A program made the translations under genes and the position numbers. This document shows, in pieces, positions 17,201 through 25,018 of a stretch of 64,000 nt of DNA. Source of the DNA: Rugosimonospora africana. GTDB lineage: Bacteria; Actinomycetota; Actinomycetes; Mycobacteriales; Micromonosporaceae. The stretch is from the NCBI RefSeq assembly GCF_016862975.1, contig NZ_BONZ01000056.1, positions 101,721 to 165,720 of the forward strand, in the 5' to 3' direction. A model generated the notes under the pieces. That model searched no databases. It had not been told where the DNA came from and was given only the letters and a program-made list of their open reading frames with translations. Numbering within the stretch: position 1 is the first letter of the stretch; each line of letters opens with the position of its first letter.

Positions 17201-18307
17201 ATCGCGTTGCAGGCGACCTTCGGCAGCCGGGTGGAACTGCGGCTCGGTGACCCGACCGACTCGTCGATCGGGCGACGGCTGGCCGAGACCATCCGCGCCG
17301 ACCGACCCGGCCGGGCGCTGACCACGGCCCAGCTCTTCGCCCAGGTGGCGCTGCCCCGTACCGACGGGCAGGCTACGCCGGCCGATTCCGGCGAGGCGCT
17401 GGTGAAGCTCGCCGCGTCGGTGCGCAACGCCTGGCCCGGAGAGCCCGCCCCGCCGATCCGCGTGCTGCCGCACCAGATTCCGGCGACGTCGCTGTTCAAC
17501 CAGTTCAACCAGCCGGGCGTGCTGCCGATCGCGGTGGACGAGATCGCACTCCGGCCGGTGCTGCTCGACCTGTTCCGCGTCGACCAGCACCTGATCGTGC
17601 TCGGCGACACCGGCTGCGGCAAGTCGAACCTGCTGCGGATGATCGCCCGGGGGCTGTCCGAGCGGCACTCCGCCGAGGAGGTCGTCTTCGCGGTGATGGA
17701 CCCGCGCGGCATTCTCAAACAGCTGGCGCCGCAGGAGTTCGTCGGCGGCTACGCGAGCAACGTCAAGGCGTGCACGGCGCTCGCCGCAGGTGTGGCCAAG
17801 GAACTGGTCCGGAGGATTCCCGAGGAGCCGAGCGCGGCGATCGGCGCGACACCGGCGGGTACGGTCGCGACGGGCTCGGATCCGGTCGACTCCGGCCCAG
17901 TGCCGGCAGCGGACGCGGTACCCGCGCCGGGTGGCAACCCGCCGCACGTAGTCGTGCTCATCGACGACTACGACATGATGACGGCCGGCGGGTCGCATCC
18001 GCTGGAGCCGCTGCTGCCGTTCGTGCCGTCGGCCCGCGACATCGGCCTGCACATCGTGGTGACCCGCCGGGTGGCCGGAGCCTCGCGCGGCCTCTACGAG
18101 CCGTTCCTGCTGGCGCTGCGGGAGAGCGGAGCGTCGGGTCTGGTGCTGACCGGCGACCGCGAGGAGGGCCAGCTGTTCCCCGGCGTGTACGCCCAGCCGC
18201 TGCCGCCGGGCCGGGGCCGGTGGGTGCGCCGGGGCGAACCGGTACGCCTGGTGCAGACGGGCCTGGACCCGGCGACGCCGGGCGATCGGAGCGAGGCGGG
18301 CCGATGA
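14246..18307 (+). CDS. eccC: EccC-type FtsK/SpoIIIE secretion ATPase, three fused ATPase domains
   Basis: A 1353-residue protein. Two transmembrane helices (about 30-90) precede a cytoplasmic domain and three P-loop modules: GATGSGKS near residue 487, GGPQSGKT near 834 and GDTGCGKS near 1120. The Walker B of the first is intact (LLVIIDEFGEL). The second reads VLVIDGFG and the third VVLIDDYD, so each lacks the catalytic Glu, as is typical for EccC where module 1 hydrolyses ATP and the others bind substrate. All three are in one polypeptide, not split into EccCa and EccCb. The start at 14246 follows the previous stop by 3 bp without a clear Shine-Dalgarno, suggesting translational coupling. Confidence 0.95.
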   Translation: MATSVVHRPARAIRPPADPSPRAVEAPPTLPEGKAASSLMMMLPAVGVTGSMSMMLFTRGSGFVLIGALVLVLALAAGAMLMLSQRGQALRKRRQQRERYLDYLQELREELAEREKTERAQARLLNPSAEALVELVRDPARLWERRRLDRDFLAVRVGVGTMPAQALDLPDQGTALNPTDPFMLAEARAVLRRFRHAPGMPLVVPLDRAGDVSIVGPRDAVLATAQAIITQAAACHAPEDLALAVAHSADREPDWRWVKWLPHVLDADTRDRPAPVRRIASSVDSLRMLLHGELSNRAAYATELRRGVSDRRGIALLHRLLVVHDTYGGVASGLNLADLDVSAADLGVSVLHLVADRLQEPDDVAVRITVGGRDITVEDLRGAATVYSGQIDPVSPGLAEGLARTLSPLRLSPESIEETPHAGAVDVPTLLGIDEPTALDTRRLWADRGARAFLRTPIGLDDAGAPLYLDLKESADLGMGPHGLCVGATGSGKSELLRTLVLSLAATHPPEQLAMALIDYKGGATFAPFEDLPHVAGVITNLEDDAGLIERAYASLDGEVKRRQQVLREAGHVAKIADYAVLREQRPELAPLPYLLVIIDEFGELLTARPDFIELFLTIGRIGRSIGVHLLLSSQRIEGGKLKGLDAYLSYRLGLRTFSEAESRTVLETPDAFHLPPLPGFGYLKVDTTIYQRFKAAYVSGRLRAPEDRASAAEADNQPLVAPYEQYNAPATAPEDTSVMAERVVGETLLSVMVGQLAAAASRVHQIWLPPIPVALTLDQVAGPADLRAGGYRLQLAPGAMRVPLGLIDDPARQRQGPWVLDLTEAGGHLAIIGGPQSGKTTLLRTLVASLALTHTPHDVAVYGIDLVGSGLTALAGFPHVGGVAGRTDRERIRRTIEEVRMMLEHREHLCRQAGVDSVEQLRAAHREGELSGLASADVVLVIDGFGAVRSDFEDLEPLLADILQRGGGFGVHVVASMLRWNDVRIALQATFGSRVELRLGDPTDSSIGRRLAETIRADRPGRALTTAQLFAQVALPRTDGQATPADSGEALVKLAASVRNAWPGEPAPPIRVLPHQIPATSLFNQFNQPGVLPIAVDEIALRPVLLDLFRVDQHLIVLGDTGCGKSNLLRMIARGLSERHSAEEVVFAVMDPRGILKQLAPQEFVGGYASNVKACTALAAGVAKELVRRIPEEPSAAIGATPAGTVATGSDPVDSGPVPAADAVPAPGGNPPHVVVLIDDYDMMTAGGSHPLEPLLPFVPSARDIGLHIVVTRRVAGASRGLYEPFLLALRESGASGLVLTGDREEGQLFPGVYAQPLPPGRGRWVRRGEPVRLVQTGLDPATPGDRSEAGR

Positions 18308-18720
18308 GCCAGGATCTGGTGGTGCTGACACCGGGGCAGCCGGACGTGTCCGCGTTGCTGGCCGGGATGGCCGCGGCTGGCGAGGAACTGTTGGTGCTGG
18401 AGGTCGCAGACGGTCCGGTGATCCAGCTCTGCGACGCACCCGACGGTGAGACGCTCCGGCCGTTGCTGACCATCGAGGTACCGGTGATGGTCGCTGTGCC
18501 CGGCGAAGTCCGGCGGCTGCTCGGCGACGAGGTCGCCGACCGGGTACCGACGCCGGTGTGGTGGGTGGAAGTGCGGGCCGCGGGGGAGCCCGATTCCGCC
18601 ATCCACTTCGGGTGGCGCTTCGCGGACGCGGTCGTCGGCAGGCTCGGCGGCCTCGTCTGGTCGGCGTCCGCGCGGCCGGCCGGCTCGACCGGGGTCGCCC
18701 GGGACGGTGCGTCGAGCTGA
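18304..18720 (+). CDS. Unrecognised 138-residue protein coupled to eccC
   Basis: The ATG at 18304 overlaps the eccC stop by 4 bases (ATGA), so the two are translationally coupled. The product opens MSQDLVVLTPGQPDVSALLA, has a conserved-looking PVWWVEVRAAG and ends in FGWRFADAVVGRLGGLVW plus a polar tail. It has no transmembrane helix and no known catalytic motif. Tight coupling to the secretion ATPase suggests an accessory factor of the secretion machine. I do not recognise the family. Confidence 0.75.
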   Translation: MSQDLVVLTPGQPDVSALLAGMAAAGEELLVLEVADGPVIQLCDAPDGETLRPLLTIEVPVMVAVPGEVRRLLGDEVADRVPTPVWWVEVRAAGEPDSAIHFGWRFADAVVGRLGGLVWSASARPAGSTGVARDGASS

Positions 18721-18735
18721 TGGTGGGTTGAGGCG

Positions 18736-19413
18736 ATGAACGACGACAATCCGCCGGTACCGGCAGGTGCGGTGAGCCAGGCCGACCTGACCGGGCGGCT
18801 GCGCGCACTCTGGACGTGGGCCGGCCAACCGTCCGAGGCGGCGCTGCGCTCACTGATCCGGATGCGCCGCACGGCGAGCGGATTCGTGGTGGAGGGTGTG
18901 CCGTCCGGCACGATGGAACGATTACTGGCCGGGGACGAGTCCGCCTGGGAATCGGTGGAGCCGTTCGTGGCCAGCTGCCTGCGGGTGGGCAGCCAGTCGC
19001 GGGAGCGCATCGACCAGGATCTGGCGGCCTGGCGCGAGGCGTGGCAGAGGATCGTGCCGCCCCGGCCGGCCGGCTCCTTCGCCGATCCGGTACCGGCGGG
19101 CACGGTACGGCGCCTGCTGTCGCGGGTACGGTCGCTGGCCGGCACCTCGCCGTCGGGTACCCCGGCGGGCGACCCGTACCTCGACCCGAGAACGCGGCGC
19201 ACCACCGGCCGTCCGCCGTCGATGCCGGCGCTCCGGCCCGCGCTGGTCGCCGCGACCGCGGTGGCCGTGCTGTTCACGGCGGGAGCGTGGGCCATCGTCG
19301 ACTCCGCCGACCCACGTGTCGGTCCGCACCCGGTTCCGTCGGTCAGCCGGTCCGGCGTGCCGGTGAGCGCGTCCCCGACCTCGTCGCCGAGCCCGCGACC
19401 GTCCGCGAAGTAA
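18736..19413 (+). CDS. Single-pass membrane protein at the end of the secretion arm
   Basis: A 225-residue protein from ATG 18736, 15 bp after the previous gene. Residues 15-110 form a soluble helical domain (LTGRLRALWTWAGQPSEAAL, then RRTASGFVVEGVPSGTMERL) that resembles the degenerate helix-turn-helix modules of actinobacterial signalling proteins. One transmembrane helix follows (ALVAATAVAVLFTAGAWAIV, about 170-190), then a Pro/Ser-rich external tail. The topology is cytoplasmic N-terminus and exported C-terminus. It could be a regulator or an anchoring subunit of the machine. It is the last gene of the rightward arm and converges on a two-component system. Confidence 0.7.
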   Translation: MNDDNPPVPAGAVSQADLTGRLRALWTWAGQPSEAALRSLIRMRRTASGFVVEGVPSGTMERLLAGDESAWESVEPFVASCLRVGSQSRERIDQDLAAWREAWQRIVPPRPAGSFADPVPAGTVRRLLSRVRSLAGTSPSGTPAGDPYLDPRTRRTTGRPPSMPALRPALVAATAVAVLFTAGAWAIVDSADPRVGPHPVPSVSRSGVPVSASPTSSPSPRPSAK

Positions 19414-19442
19414 GGCACCCGGCGGGGTGGGGGAGCAGCCGG

Positions 19443-20114
19443 TCAGCGGTCGACCCGGCCCGGCGTGACCAGCCCGGTCTCGTAGGCGACCACCACCGCC
19501 TGCGCCCGGCTGGCCAGGTTGAGCTTGGTCATCGCGCGGTTGACGTGGGTCTTCACCGTGGCCTCGCTGAGCACGAGCCGGCCAGCGATCTCAAGGTTCG
19601 ACAACCCCTCGGCGACCAGGCGCATGACCTCGACCTCGCGGGCGGTCAGGCTCCGCAGGTCCGGCGGCGGGCCGGGGGTGTTGTCGCGCCGGTCGGAGTA
19701 TGCCTCGATCAGGCGCCGGGTGACCGTCGGCGCGAACAGCGTCTCGCCCGACGCGACCGTGTGGATGGCCGCGAGCAGCCGGTGCGGTGGGGTGTCCTTG
19801 AGCAGGAAGCCGCAGGCCCCGGCGCGCAACGCGGAGAACACGTACTCGTCCAGGTCGAACGTGGTCAGGATGAGGACCCGGGGACGGTGCGGACGGCTGT
19901 CGGCGAGGATCTGCTGGGTCGCCTCGACCCCGTTGAGGCCGGGCATCCGGATGTCCATCAGTACGACGTCGGGTCGGTGCGTCGCGGCCAGCGTGACCGC
20001 TTCCAGCCCGTCGGCGGCCTCGGCGACCACCTCCAGCCCGGGCGCGGCGTGAATCAGGGCGGACAGGCCGGCCCGGATCAAGACCTGATCGTCCACCACG
20101 AGCACGCTCGTCAT
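19443..20114 (-). CDS. NarL/LuxR-family response regulator
   Basis: A 223-residue protein from ATG 20114, with GGGAGG upstream inside the kinase gene. The receiver domain (1-120) has the acidic pair DD in LVVDDQVLIRAG, the phospho-acceptor in VVLMDIRMPG, the Thr of LILTTFDLDEY and the Lys of FLLKDTPP. The C-terminal LuxR helix-turn-helix contains LTAREVEVMRLVAEGLSN and EATVKTHVNRAMTKL. Its start overlaps the stop of the kinase gene by 4 bases, so the pair is co-translated. The signal and target genes are unknown. Confidence 0.95.
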   Translation of the reverse strand: MTSVLVVDDQVLIRAGLSALIHAAPGLEVVAEAADGLEAVTLAATHRPDVVLMDIRMPGLNGVEATQQILADSRPHRPRVLILTTFDLDEYVFSALRAGACGFLLKDTPPHRLLAAIHTVASGETLFAPTVTRRLIEAYSDRRDNTPGPPPDLRSLTAREVEVMRLVAEGLSNLEIAGRLVLSEATVKTHVNRAMTKLNLASRAQAVVVAYETGLVTPGRVDR

Positions 20115-21502
20115 CGCCGTACGACCTCCCGATCGTCCTCCCGCTCGGCCACGATCGCGGACGGCGGTGCCGGTTTCGCCGCGGCCGGCAGCGGCAGCAT
20201 CAGCTCGACCGTCCACCCGCCGCCGACGCGTGGCCCGGCCTCCACCGCCCCTCTGTACAGCTTCGCCCGTTCGCGCATGCCGGCGAGCCCCAACCCCTGC
20301 CTGCCCGCCGGGGTGAGCTTGCCCGCCGGTGTGAGCCCGGCCGTCGGTGTGAGCTTGCCCGTCGGTGTGAGCCCGCCCGACGGCGCCCCACCCGCCGGCA
20401 GCCCGCGCCCGTCGTCGCGGATCCGGACGGTCAGCGCGCCGGCAGCGTAGTGCAGGTCGACGAACGCGCTCGCCCCGGCCGCGTGTTTGAGAACGTTCGT
20501 CAGGCACTCCTGGATCACCCGGTAGGCGCACAGGTCGGCGCCCGGCGGCAGCGCCCGGGGAGTACCGGTCACCCGCACCTCGACCGGTACGCCGGCGGCC
20601 TTCATCCGCCCGATCAGCTCGCTGAGCTGCCCGAGGCCGGGTGCCGGACGGTATGCCTCGCTCCTGTCCTCCGCCAGCTGCGTTCCGGTGCGCAGGACGG
20701 CCAGCAGCCGGCGCAACTCCTCCAGCGCCTCGCCGGTGGTGTCCAGCACGGTGCCCAGCGCCTCACCGGCGGTCACCGGGTCGGACTCCAGCACGTACCG
20801 CGCCAGGCCGGCCTGGATCGACACCACCGAGAGGTGGTGAGCGACGACGTCGTGCAGTTCCCGGGCGATGCGCAACTGTTCGTCGATGACCGCGCGGCGG
20901 GCCAGCTCCTCCTGGTCCCGGCGCAACTGCGCGGCGGACACGGCCAGTTGGGTGCCGCGGTCGGCCAGCTCCCGGGCGCAGTCGCCGACCTTCCACACGA
21001 TGGCGGAGAGCACGATGCTCTGCACGACGACAAACGGCGTCGAACTGTTCGGATCGAGCAGCCCGCCGTACAGCCAGATGCCGGCTCCCGCCGCCGCCCC
21101 GGCCATCGCGACCAGGCGCGGCCGGCTGGCGGCGACCGTGTACCCGACGAGCATGGCGCCGAAGCTGTTCACCACCGGCGAGTAGCCGGCCCTGATGTAG
21201 AGGAACCAGAGGACGCAGTAGAGCGCCAGTGCGGTGACCGGGACCCGCCGGCGCACGAAGGTCAGCAGGTTGACCGTGGCGGTCAGGACGTAGCCGGTCG
21301 CGTCGAACGGCCGCCAGGGTGCGGAGCTGTCGTGACCCCACAACAGGCAGACGACGGTGATCGAGAGGGCGAGCGCCGCGTCGATCGACGCGGAACCCTC
21401 CATCCACGGCTGCCACTGCGGCCCGGAGAAGCTCGACGCGACGCGCGCCCGGAGGCCGGCGACGGACGCGCGGTTGGGTTCGAGGCGTGCGGTGTGTCGC
21501 AC
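20111..21502 (-). CDS. Sensor histidine kinase, HisKA_3 type
   Basis: A 463-residue protein from GTG 21502, preceded by GGAGGGAG. Residues 40-175 contain about five transmembrane helices. The dimerisation box IARELHDVVAHHLSVVSIQA carries the phosphorylated His. The HATPase domain has VIQECLTNVLKHA (N box) and IRDDGRGLP (G1). Between G1 and G2 (GLGLAGMRERAKL) lies an insertion made of LTP-G/A-K repeats, coded by four 18-bp units (20313-20384). The insertion falls in the ATP-lid, where length variation is tolerated. It forms a 4-base overlapping operon with the response regulator and is divergent from the DUF4349 lipoprotein gene. Confidence 0.95.
   Translation of the reverse strand: MRHTARLEPNRASVAGLRARVASSFSGPQWQPWMEGSASIDAALALSITVVCLLWGHDSSAPWRPFDATGYVLTATVNLLTFVRRRVPVTALALYCVLWFLYIRAGYSPVVNSFGAMLVGYTVAASRPRLVAMAGAAAGAGIWLYGGLLDPNSSTPFVVVQSIVLSAIVWKVGDCARELADRGTQLAVSAAQLRRDQEELARRAVIDEQLRIARELHDVVAHHLSVVSIQAGLARYVLESDPVTAGEALGTVLDTTGEALEELRRLLAVLRTGTQLAEDRSEAYRPAPGLGQLSELIGRMKAAGVPVEVRVTGTPRALPPGADLCAYRVIQECLTNVLKHAAGASAFVDLHYAAGALTVRIRDDGRGLPAGGAPSGGLTPTGKLTPTAGLTPAGKLTPAGRQGLGLAGMRERAKLYRGAVEAGPRVGGGWTVELMLPLPAAAKPAPPSAIVAEREDDREVVRR
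20313..20384. repeat. Four 18-bp in-frame repeats in the kinase ATP-lid
   Basis: Units of 18 bp (20313-20330, 20331-20348, 20349-20366, 20367-20384), each beginning GTGAGC, alternate between CTTGCCCG and CCCGGCCG/CCCGCCCG forms. That gives a 36-bp higher-order period. They encode alternating GLTPTG and KLTPAG-like hexapeptides. Because the unit is a multiple of 3, copy-number change would leave the reading frame intact. Confidence 0.8.
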
Positions 21503-21681
21503 TCGGTGACTCCCTCCGGTCGTCCGGGCGGGCCGAGGCCGAGGCTACCAAACCACCGCAGAGGCATCCGGCCGTCGTGGACGGCTTTCCGGTGTACGCG
21601 GTGGCCGTTCGTCAATCCAATCGTGACGTGTCCGTGGCCGGACGCCAGGAACCGCTCCCGGTACCGGGGCGTCGGATCGGC

Positions 21682-22641
21682 ATGAGATCGGTTACCCGCC
21701 GGTGGCGCAGAGCCACCGTACTCATCACCGTCGGGCTGGCGCTGGCCGCCGGCTCGGCCGCGTGTTCCGCGGATTCCCACAGTTCGGCACGGTCGCTCTC
21801 GGGCGGCACCGCTGCCAAGGCCCCGGCTGCCCCCGACGGCGGCGGCAACGCGAACTCGAAGGTGCAGGTCGGTGGCAACGCGCAGGCGGTCGTCCCGGCC
21901 GGCAAGCCCGGTTCGCTGCCGACCCTGAGCCGCGACATCATCTACACCGGCTCGATAACGGTGCGGGTCAACAACGTCGACGCCGCCGCCGGCCAACTGG
22001 AAGGGCTGGCAGCCGCGGCCGGTGGGTTCGTCGGCGGGGACACCCGCGACCTGAACGCGGGCCAGTCGACCGCGACGCTGGTGCTGCGGATCCCCGCGGA
22101 GAAGTTCGGCGGCATCCTGGACGCGATCGGCAAACAGCTCGGCGGCCACGAGATCGCCCGCAAAGTGTCCACGGAGGACGTCACCGACAAGGCGATCGAC
22201 CTGGACGCCCGGATCCGCAGCCAGCAGGCGAGTGTGGACCGGGTGCGGGCGCTGCTGGCCAAGGCGGAGTCGCTGACCGACATCACCACCATCGAGAGCC
22301 AGCTCACCCAGCGCGAAGCCGACCTGGAGTCGATGCAGGCGCAGAAGCGCAACCTGAACGACCTGACCACACTGTCGACCATCACGGTGTCCCTGCTCGG
22401 CCCGGAGGCGGCGGTGGCCAAGCCGAAGCCGAAGCCGGCGAGCGGCTTCTGGCCCGGGCTGAAGCACGGCTGGCACGCGTTCCTCGGCGCGTTGCAGGTA
22501 CTGCTGCTGATCCTCGGCGCGGTGCTGCCGTTCGCCGTGGTCATCGGGGTGCCCGTACTCGCGGTGCTGTGGCTGCGCCGCCGCCGGCGGGCGACGCGGG
22601 CGGCCGTACCGGCTCCGGCGCCGGAGACCCCGGCGGTGTGA
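21682..22641 (+). CDS. DUF4349 lipoprotein
   Basis: A 319-residue protein from ATG 21682. A basic start (MRSVTRRWRRATVLI) and hydrophobic stretch end in the lipobox LAAGSAAC, so it should be a lipoprotein anchored by Cys about 28. A Gly/Ala/Asn-rich linker is followed by DUF4349 (about 85-255): IIYTGSITVRVNNVDAAAG, LRIPAEKFGGILDAIG and a coiled coil SQLTQREADLESMQAQKRNL. A second transmembrane helix (ALQVLLLILGAVLPFAVVIG) and a basic tail end the protein, so both ends are membrane-associated. DUF4349 proteins are widespread, with no established function. The gene is divergent from the kinase and convergent with the next gene, 7 bp away. Confidence 0.88.
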   Translation: MRSVTRRWRRATVLITVGLALAAGSAACSADSHSSARSLSGGTAAKAPAAPDGGGNANSKVQVGGNAQAVVPAGKPGSLPTLSRDIIYTGSITVRVNNVDAAAGQLEGLAAAAGGFVGGDTRDLNAGQSTATLVLRIPAEKFGGILDAIGKQLGGHEIARKVSTEDVTDKAIDLDARIRSQQASVDRVRALLAKAESLTDITTIESQLTQREADLESMQAQKRNLNDLTTLSTITVSLLGPEAAVAKPKPKPASGFWPGLKHGWHAFLGALQVLLLILGAVLPFAVVIGVPVLAVLWLRRRRRATRAAVPAPAPETPAV

Positions 22642-22648
22642 CCGGCGT

Positions 22649-24019
22649 TCACCCGTCCGAGGCGGGCCGGCCGACCCAGATGTCGACCGGCCCGTCATAG
22701 TCCGAGCAGGCCAGGTACAGCCGTCCGGTGCGGTCTATCTCGCACGTGCCCCGCATGGCGTCGGGCAGGAACGCCACCGGTCGCACCGCCGTGCCGGCCC
22801 GATCGAGCGCGCCGACCCAGGTGCCGAGCGGGCCGCGCCGGCCGGTGGTGAGCAGCGCCGGCTGCCCCCGGATGATGGGTTCCAGCGGCGACCAGTCGCC
22901 CAGGTCGAGCGTGAGCCGACCGGTCTCGGGGTCGAGCAGGACGACCCGGCCATCCGGGTCCTGCTCGCCCGGGACGTTGGTCGCCTGAACGAGGCCGCCG
23001 AGCCCACCACCCATAATCCACCGCAGGGTGGCCCACCGGCGTTCGCCGGTCGCCGGGTCGACCGCGATCATGTTGTCGTCGCTGCTGACGCACAGCACGG
23101 CCAGACAGTCGGCGACGTTGAGGACCCGCTCACCGACCTCGGTGCTCCACAGTTTGTCCAAAGTGGACATCTGGTACGCGGAAACGCCGGTCACGTCGTG
23201 GGGCAGCAGGTAGGTCACGATCAGCCGGTCGCCGGCAGAGAGGGCGCCGAATCCGGGGGAGTCGTCCAGCGGGCTCTGGTACGAATCGGTGTCCAGCCGT
23301 CCGGACACGAGCGTGCGGGCGGTGTCCTCGTCGAGGATCTGTGCCGACCCGTCCGCTGACCGGAGCACCAGCCGCCGGGAGGCGAGAACCTTCGCCCGGG
23401 TACCGGCGGGAAGCGGGCGTGACCACACCGTGGCGCCGGACCGGGTGTCGAGGAGGCGCAACTCTCTCGGTCCCCCGGACGGCGCGACAAACACCAGCAT
23501 GCGCGGGCCGACGCTGGTCGTGTCGTCGAACACCATCGCGTCGGCCAGCCGCCACAGCACGCTCCCGGTCGCCGCGTCCAGGGCCATGACCTGCCGCGGC
23601 TGTTGAGGATTCGTGCCCTCGGCGAGGATCACGCCGACCGTGGCGGCGGCCGGGTACGCGTACAGCTGGGCGGGCAACAGGGCCCGCCACTGGTGCCGGC
23701 CGCCCGGCAGGCTGTAGGCGTCGATCCTGCTGCGCCTCGCCGGAGGCGTCGACCGCACCACGAACACCTGGTCGCCGGACAGCGAGTAGAAGTCGCCCGG
23801 CGACGCCGGTACCGACTCGACCAACCGGAACGCCGGGACGGGCGCGACCGGGCGGGCCGAGACCGCCACCAGCAGCAGGCAGGTCAACATGCCGATCGCG
23901 AGCCTGGTACGACGCCCGACGCGCCAGACGGATCCGACCGGCGGGTCGCGCGGCTCCCAATCGGTGTCCAGCTCGATGACCAATCCGGCCTCCCCATCCA
24001 CCCGCGCCGATCCCACCAT
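22649..24019 (-). CDS. Membrane-anchored PQQ-like beta-propeller protein
   Basis: A 456-residue protein. A short cytoplasmic segment (EPRDPPVGSVWRVGRRTR) precedes one membrane anchor (LAIGMLTCLLLVAVSA, about 38-55). The rest is a beta-propeller with several repeats of the PQQ-like type: VMALDAATGSVLWRLADA, RLLDTRSGATVWSRPLP, MIAVDPATGERRWATLRW and VVLLDPETGRLTLDLGDW. Such proteins usually act as extracellular scaffolds or sensors; PQQ binding is unlikely without dehydrogenase residues. It stands alone and converges on the DUF4349 gene. Confidence 0.85.
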   Translation of the reverse strand: MVGSARVDGEAGLVIELDTDWEPRDPPVGSVWRVGRRTRLAIGMLTCLLLVAVSARPVAPVPAFRLVESVPASPGDFYSLSGDQVFVVRSTPPARRSRIDAYSLPGGRHQWRALLPAQLYAYPAAATVGVILAEGTNPQQPRQVMALDAATGSVLWRLADAMVFDDTTSVGPRMLVFVAPSGGPRELRLLDTRSGATVWSRPLPAGTRAKVLASRRLVLRSADGSAQILDEDTARTLVSGRLDTDSYQSPLDDSPGFGALSAGDRLIVTYLLPHDVTGVSAYQMSTLDKLWSTEVGERVLNVADCLAVLCVSSDDNMIAVDPATGERRWATLRWIMGGGLGGLVQATNVPGEQDPDGRVVLLDPETGRLTLDLGDWSPLEPIIRGQPALLTTGRRGPLGTWVGALDRAGTAVRPVAFLPDAMRGTCEIDRTGRLYLACSDYDGPVDIWVGRPASDG

Positions 24020-24142
24020 AGATCCCCGGTGAGTCGCCGCGGGCGGACCAGATCACGCGGACTGGAAGGCGTCAGGCCACGTCTCGAAGTACCTGGCCGG
24101 CCTGCGGCGGATCCAGACGACGACCGGCCGCGTTGTCGTCTC

Positions 24143-24169
24143 GTCCGGATACAACACCGGTATCCGGAC
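24143..24169. promoter_or_regulatory. Perfect 10-bp inverted repeat, candidate operator or terminator
   Basis: GTCCGGATAC (24143-24152) and GTATCCGGAC (24160-24169) are separated by seven bases in the 218-bp gap between the SDR gene stop and the propeller gene start. Its position upstream of the propeller gene (transcribed leftward from 24019) and downstream of the SDR gene (ending at 24238) allows either an operator for the former or a terminator for the latter. There is no U-tract. Confidence 0.45.
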
Positions 24170-24237
24170 GAAACTCCGCCTTGCCGGATCGCCGCCTGGA
24201 CCTCGCCTCGGCTCGACCGAGCACGTCGAGACCCGGC

Positions 24238-24987
24238 CTAGTTGACCTCGGAGCCACAGGTGATGTTCAGCGACGTCGCGGTCATCGCGCGGGCCAGATC
24301 CGAGGCGGCGAACGCGGCCACGTTGCCGACATCGTCGAGCGTCGCGGCCCGGCCGAGCATCGTCTTTCCCTCGATGGCGGCGACGATGGCGTCGCGCCCC
24401 TCGAAGTCCTCCGGCATCACCTCGACGATCCCGCCGGTCTGGATGGTCAGTACCCGGATGCCGTGCGGTCCGAGTTCACGCGCCAGCGCACGGCGCAGCG
24501 CCTCGACGCCACCGAACGCGACCTGGAGCCCGCCGACGCCGGGTACCGGGTCGCCGTACCCGCCGAACGTGAGGATGACCCCGGAGCCCTGCCGGATCAT
24601 GTGCCGGGCGGCCGCCCGGGCGGTCAGGAACATGGTCCGTACCGCCGTCACGACAGGCTGCTCGAAGTCCGCCAGCGTCATCTCGACCAGCGGCGTGCCC
24701 TGCACGTCACGCATGGAGATGAGGTTGAACGAGATGTCCAGGCTCCCCGCGCCGGCCACCACGGCGTCGGCGTGTTCGTCGACCGCCGTCCCGTCGAGCG
24801 CGTCGACCTCCGCCGTCTCGGCTTTCCCGCCGCCCGCCCGGATGTCCCGCGCCACCGCCTCCAGCGTGGCCCGGGTGCGGCCGGCCAGATGTACCGTCGC
24901 GCCCTCGCGGGCGAAGGCTCGTGCCACGGCACCGCCGATCGCGCCGCCCCCGCCGTAGATGACCGCGTTCCTGCCGTCGAGCAACAC
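24238..24987 (-). CDS. SDR-family protein lacking the usual catalytic Tyr and Lys
   Basis: A 249-residue protein from GTG 24987, preceded by AGGAGG. The N-terminus AVIYGGGGAIGGAVARAFAR is a variant of the TGxxxGxG dinucleotide loop, so NAD(P) binding is likely. The fold continues with VDALDGTAVDEHADAVVAGA and ISFNLISM (the NNAG position). At the active-site strand the sequence reads GGLQVAFGGVEALRRALARE; aligned on the following helix, the expected Tyr is Leu and the Lys is Phe. Relatives with the same change exist in actinobacteria, so it is a family trait. It may be a non-catalytic or altered-chemistry SDR. It lies in a leftward cluster with SRPBCC and ArsR genes. Confidence 0.85.
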   Translation of the reverse strand: MLLDGRNAVIYGGGGAIGGAVARAFAREGATVHLAGRTRATLEAVARDIRAGGGKAETAEVDALDGTAVDEHADAVVAGAGSLDISFNLISMRDVQGTPLVEMTLADFEQPVVTAVRTMFLTARAAARHMIRQGSGVILTFGGYGDPVPGVGGLQVAFGGVEALRRALARELGPHGIRVLTIQTGGIVEVMPEDFEGRDAIVAAIEGKTMLGRAATLDDVGNVAAFAASDLARAMTATSLNITCGSEVN

Positions 24988-25018
24988 GTGCGTCCTCCTG
25001 ATCGTCTCTGGGCGGCGC

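Noticed and set aside
15752..18853. A 1033-codon open frame on the minus strand
   Set aside because: It is the complement of eccC and the following gene, with Arg/His/Pro-rich composition and no domains. It is a shadow frame.
24072..24257. A 61-codon open frame on the minus strand before the propeller gene
   Set aside because: It overlaps the SDR 3' end, is Arg-rich without motifs and lacks a good Shine-Dalgarno.
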